Source: Sutcliffiella deserti (GTDB lineage: Bacteria > Bacillota > Bacilli > Bacillales > Bacillaceae_I). Taken from it: a stretch of 64,000 nucleotides of DNA. Positions 61,076-64,000 of the stretch are shown one piece after another. The position numbers and the translations under genes were made by a program. Position 1 is the stretch's first letter. Every line of letters starts with the position of its first letter. The DNA lies in assembly GCF_020037475.1 (NCBI RefSeq), contig NZ_JAIQDB010000002.1, forward strand, positions 496,001 to 560,000. The letters run 5' to 3'. Under the pieces are notes generated by a model. That model saw only the letters and a list, made by a program, of their open reading frames with translations. It ran no database searches and was not told where the DNA came from.

Positions 61076-61627
61076 ATGTCTTCAGTTAGAAAAAAACAGC
61101 CGATTTTCTTGTGCCTGCTAACAGCATTCCTATTACTGATGCTTACGGCATGCCAGGGGAAGGAAGAAGGCTTTCAAATCCTCGTTTATGCAGATCTTCC
61201 CCAAGAGTCTGTCCTGTTGGGCAAGAATGTTCTGGAAGATGTTGATCTTGATGAAGAAGAGATTAATATACAGTTGTATCCAGGAATGTTGGAGAGACTT
61301 ATGGTGGATATCGTCGGTCACACAGGAGACATTCTAATTATTGAGAAAGAAATGCTTCCTGCCATCCTGGATCCGGTGGGGCTTGAGCCTCTTGATACAG
61401 TGGTGGATTTAAAGAGTTTTATGGATAGTAGTGAATTGAAAGCACAGGATGAAAATGGGGATGAACACATCTATGCGCTTCCGGTTTCTGCCGATTTGCC
61501 GATTTTTAATGACTTACCTATCCAATCCGAATTGGTTGCGGTTATTCCGAAGTACAGCAGTCATAGAGAAGAGGCATTGAAGATTATCGAGCAATTCATG
61601 GACGAAAGAAAGCTGGTGCTCCGATGA
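61076..61627 (+). CDS. YteS-like small lipoprotein
   Basis: A 183-residue lipoprotein: signal peptide with lipobox LTAC, lipid-modified Cys at 26. The mature part (about 157 residues) has FQILVYADLPQ, DILIIEKEML and SSHREEALKIIEQFM, looking like a fragment of a class 1 binding-protein fold but far too short for one. It corresponds to B. subtilis YteS by its position between the GH105 and oxidoreductase genes. A signalling or accessory-binding role is possible, for example with the AraC sensor. GGGGAGG precedes the ATG; the stop overlaps the next ATG by four bases. Confidence 0.75.
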   Translation: MSSVRKKQPIFLCLLTAFLLLMLTACQGKEEGFQILVYADLPQESVLLGKNVLEDVDLDEEEINIQLYPGMLERLMVDIVGHTGDILIIEKEMLPAILDPVGLEPLDTVVDLKSFMDSSELKAQDENGDEHIYALPVSADLPIFNDLPIQSELVAVIPKYSSHREEALKIIEQFMDERKLVLR

Positions 61628-62901
61628 AAAGATATGCAATCTGCGGTATAAGCAATCGGGCGTTGAACATGTTTATAAAACCATTGTTGACAACCTTTGC
61701 TACGGATAATTGCATTGTCGGCCTGTTGGATGGTGATCCATTGCGATTTGAAGTATGTAAACAACAGTATCCCGAATTGGCTGTCACCCCTATATTCAGG
61801 CCTGGGGATTTCGAACAGATGATCCAGGAGACTAAGCCGGATGCCATCATTGTTGCGGGGAGAGATGATACTCATGTCGACTATATTGTGCTGGGACTAA
61901 AATACGACCTCGAAGTCATCACCGAAAAGCCGATGGTTACAACTATGGTTGATGCCAATCGGGTTCTTACAGCAGAAAAGTTGAGTAAAGGGAAGGTTGT
62001 CGTCACTTTCAATTACAGATACAGTCCTATCCATCGCAAAATTAAAGAATTTATCCAGAAAGGGCACATCGGAAGAGTAACTTCGATTGATCTAAACTGG
62101 ACCATCGATACATATCACGGAGCAAGCTATTTTAAAAGGTGGAACCGTCAAAGGGATTTCTCTGGAGGGCTATCTATCCATAAATCGAGCCATCACTTCG
62201 ACCTTGTAAATTGGTGGATTGACCAGAATCCTGTTCAGGTATTTGCAATTGGTGACCGTCATTATTATGGGGAAAATGGGGAGCATAACCCTTCCAAAAA
62301 AGATGGCCGGCATTGTGAAAGCTGTGCCGAAAGACAGAAATGCTCCTATCATATGCGTTGGAGTTCCAGAGGTAGTAGTACAAAGGTTAAAGATGATCAC
62401 CTCCTTGAAAGTTTGGAAAACACCAATCTATACACAGACTATCGTCCAGATGCATGCATATTCGACTCCGGAATTGATATCGAGGATACATATGCTGCTG
62501 TTGTGAAGTACGACCAAGGGGCCTTGCTCAGTTATTCAGTGAATTTCTCAGCTCCTTATGAGGGCTACAGATTGGCGATCAATGGTACAAAAGGAAGGAT
62601 TGAAACGACGGAATACCATGAACCAAGCCGTATTCCTTTTCCGATTCCAATGCAACAGACAATCGATTATTTCCCGCTATTCGGCTCGAAGGAAATCATT
62701 CATGTGGTACATACAGAAGGCGGACATGGCGGGGGAGACCCTTTGCTTCTGGAGGATCTGTTTCTTGGCCCCGACCCGGCAAGGGAGTATGAAATTTTGG
62801 CGGGAGCAAAAGCTGGAGCGTACTCCATTGCTGTCGGGGAAGGGGTTTGGCGTTCCTGTGTGGAGAACAAACCCTATGATATAAAACGAATTGATGTTTA
62901 A
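61624..62901 (+). CDS. YteT-like Gfo/Idh/MocA oxidoreductase
   Basis: A 425-residue NAD(P)-dependent oxidoreductase. Short N-terminal Rossmann entry YAICGISNRALNMF, the EKPMVTTMVDANRVL segment with the conserved Lys, and the C-terminal alpha/beta domain (HKSSHHFDLVNWW) are visible. Near residue 235 is an insertion with CESCAERQKCSYH, a CXXC plus Cys/His set that may bind zinc. It matches B. subtilis YteT in size and position. It probably acts on a sugar or uronate in pectin catabolism. ATG overlaps the stop of the lipoprotein gene. A family B element follows immediately. Confidence 0.85.
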   Translation: MKRYAICGISNRALNMFIKPLLTTFATDNCIVGLLDGDPLRFEVCKQQYPELAVTPIFRPGDFEQMIQETKPDAIIVAGRDDTHVDYIVLGLKYDLEVITEKPMVTTMVDANRVLTAEKLSKGKVVVTFNYRYSPIHRKIKEFIQKGHIGRVTSIDLNWTIDTYHGASYFKRWNRQRDFSGGLSIHKSSHHFDLVNWWIDQNPVQVFAIGDRHYYGENGEHNPSKKDGRHCESCAERQKCSYHMRWSSRGSSTKVKDDHLLESLENTNLYTDYRPDACIFDSGIDIEDTYAAVVKYDQGALLSYSVNFSAPYEGYRLAINGTKGRIETTEYHEPSRIPFPIPMQQTIDYFPLFGSKEIIHVVHTEGGHGGGDPLLLEDLFLGPDPAREYEILAGAKAGAYSIAVGEGVWRSCVENKPYDIKRIDV

Positions 62902-62905
62902 AAAA

Positions 62906-63088
62906 GGCTGTTTTCGCATTGATTGTTGCTTTTACGTATGTTTGTACAACATGTTACCACCGTTGCTGTCGTGCTCTTTTCCTTTTTAACTTAAAAAGCT
63001 ACCACTTAATTTGAAGTGAAAAGGACAGTGAAAAATCCAATAGCCGATTTTTTACGGGCTTACAGCAACAATCTTTACGAAAAGAGCT
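62906..63088 (+). repeat. Complete family B MITE-like element inside the yteT-yteU-like operon (copy B2)
   Basis: A 183-base element starting GGCTGTTTTCGCATTGATTG and ending CGAAAAGAGCT, near-identical in block order to the copy at 16617. It is flanked by identical 8-mers TTAAAAAA on both sides, a target-site duplication. It begins five bases after the oxidoreductase stop and ends about 28 bases before the DUF624 start, so it is transcribed with the operon. ACAGTGAAAAATCCAATAG and GATTTTTTACGGGCTTACAG are internal blocks. Confidence 0.82.
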
Positions 63089-63115
63089 TTAAAAAAAGAA
63101 GAAAGGATGATTGGA

Positions 63116-63766
63116 ATGGATATGGGAGGGCTTTGGGGAGGGTTCTATAATGTCAGTCAAGTTATTGCCAGGTTGGCCTACCTTAACCTGCTGTGGATCA
63201 GCTTCACAGTGTTGGGAGGAATCGCATTCGGGATAATGCCTGCAACAATCGCCGTTTTTTCCCTGATCAGAAAGTGGCGTCAAGGAGAGAGCGATCTGCC
63301 TATCATCAAGACGTTCTGGCACTATTACAAGAAGGAATTCCTTAAATCCAACCTCCTTGGCATCGTGCTCGTTATACTTGGATACCTTCTCTATCTTAAT
63401 TTGACCCTTTTACAGGGGGATGCATTAGTTTTGATCATTTTGAGATATGTAATGCTATTCTGTTGTATCCTTTTCTTCATTATGTCGCTGATGATTTTCC
63501 AAGTGTATGTGAGTTATAAAATGCCATTTTTGCAGTACTTAAAATCGGCATTATTGATCGGGCTTACTTACCCTCACCTTTTACTGCTAATGGTCGTCGG
63601 AATTATTCTTCTGCAATATCTCTTAATGTTCATTCCGGGCATCATCCCGTTTTTCAGCATAAGTCTTCTGGCATATATGATGACCTGTGTGACAGATTTC
63701 ATTTTTATCAAAGTGGAAAGTAAAGATCAATCAATGGAAAGCAACAATGAGGTAGTTCCAACTTAA
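63116..63766 (+). CDS. YteU-like DUF624 membrane protein
   Basis: A 216-residue membrane protein with about five to six hydrophobic segments, of the DUF624 family. MGGLWGGFYNVSQVIARLAYLN and the GIMPATIAVFSLIRKWRQGE segment are characteristic. Family members sit in sugar-utilisation loci (YteU, YesL) and have no confirmed role. ATG 63116 is preferred, with GAAAGG nine bases upstream; ATG 63107 directly abuts that site. It follows a MITE-like element within the operon and precedes kduD by 17 bases. Confidence 0.82.
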   Translation: MDMGGLWGGFYNVSQVIARLAYLNLLWISFTVLGGIAFGIMPATIAVFSLIRKWRQGESDLPIIKTFWHYYKKEFLKSNLLGIVLVILGYLLYLNLTLLQGDALVLIILRYVMLFCCILFFIMSLMIFQVYVSYKMPFLQYLKSALLIGLTYPHLLLLMVVGIILLQYLLMFIPGIIPFFSISLLAYMMTCVTDFIFIKVESKDQSMESNNEVVPT

Positions 63767-63783
63767 ACAGAGGAGGAATGGAA

Positions 63784-64000
63784 ATGGACACTTCTAATAA
63801 ATGGTTTTCGTTACATGGTAAGACAGCCTTAATCACAGGAGCAAGAACCGGAATCGGTCAGGCAATTGCCGTTGGCTTGGCAAAAGCAGGTGCGAAAGTT
63901 GTCCTTGTAGGCCACAGGGATAATATGCAGGATACAGAATTAAAAGTGGAACAGCTTGGTGGAAGCTATGAAACGTTCTTAATGGACCTGTCCAAGGTGG
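63784..64000 (+). CDS. kduD: KduD-like dehydrogenase, truncated by the window end
   Basis: The first 72 codons of a short-chain dehydrogenase. SLHGKTALITGARTGIGQAI supplies the TGxxxGIG nucleotide-binding motif, followed by AGAKVVLVGHRDN. This start is typical of KduD (2-deoxy-D-gluconate 3-dehydrogenase / 2,5-diketo-3-deoxygluconate reductase), the step after KduI in unsaturated galacturonate breakdown. ATG 63784 has AGGAGG (63771-63776) seven bases upstream; ATG 63778 is too close. The rest lies beyond the window. Confidence 0.75.
   Translation, partial: MDTSNKWFSLHGKTALITGARTGIGQAIAVGLAKAGAKVVLVGHRDNMQDTELKVEQLGGSYETFLMDLSKV

Overview
The window looks like a low-GC, spore-forming member of the Bacillaceae. 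From about 0.1 to 37 kb the gene content and order follow the Bacillus subtilis yun/yut/yum/yui chromosomal block: yunC, an M23 peptidase of the LytH type, lipA, yutC to yutM including dapF, yumC, yumB, yuiA to yuiD, pepA, yuiF and bioY. No rRNA, tRNA, CRISPR array, prophage or intact insertion sequence was recognised.

Layout. 0.1-9.7 kb: YunC, an HD-GYP protein, a lysine riboswitch in front of an NhaC-family transporter, a sodium symporter with its 35-residue partner, an M23 peptidase, lipoyl synthase and a sporulation lipoprotein. 9.7-23 kb: small conserved proteins, an EAL protein, YutE-YutM, NDH-2-like YutJ, a nucleoside transporter and DapF. 23-37 kb: a netrin/TIMP-like secreted protein, YumC/YumB, YuiA-YuiD, an inserted phosphotransferase, PepA, a very G/T-rich duplicated tract, YuiF and BioY. 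37-40.8 kb: a frameshifted short-chain dehydrogenase, two overlapping SEDS proteins and a decayed ORF.

40.9-64 kb is a pectin / rhamnogalacturonan utilisation locus. It encodes a lipoprotein-dependent sugar importer, two GH28 enzymes, a CE8 pectin methylesterase, an alpha/beta hydrolase, two GH43 enzymes, a GH105 unsaturated uronyl hydrolase with YteS/YteT/YteU-like partners, a membrane-anchored AraC regulator, a uronate-dehydrogenase-like enzyme, a KdgF-like cupin and the start of KduD. None of the enzymes shows a signal peptide, so oligosaccharides are probably imported and trimmed, de-esterified and catabolised in the cytoplasm. Three cre-like CcpA sites suggest catabolite repression. A 367-residue protein of probable alpha/alpha-toroid fold in the locus has no function I can assign.

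The most unusual signal is non-coding. At least eight dispersed copies or fragments of a GC-rich repeat (family A) fold into a long nested hairpin. Its outer stem has a different sequence in each of six copies yet stays complementary, and the inner stem also co-varies. Copies sit inside three different terminal-inverted-repeat shells, two with target-site duplications (8 and 9 bp). A second, AT-rich MITE-like family (family B, five copies) shares GGCT-type ends and 8-bp duplications with one of those shells. Coordinates, stems and motifs were read by eye; no alignment, folding or database search was run.
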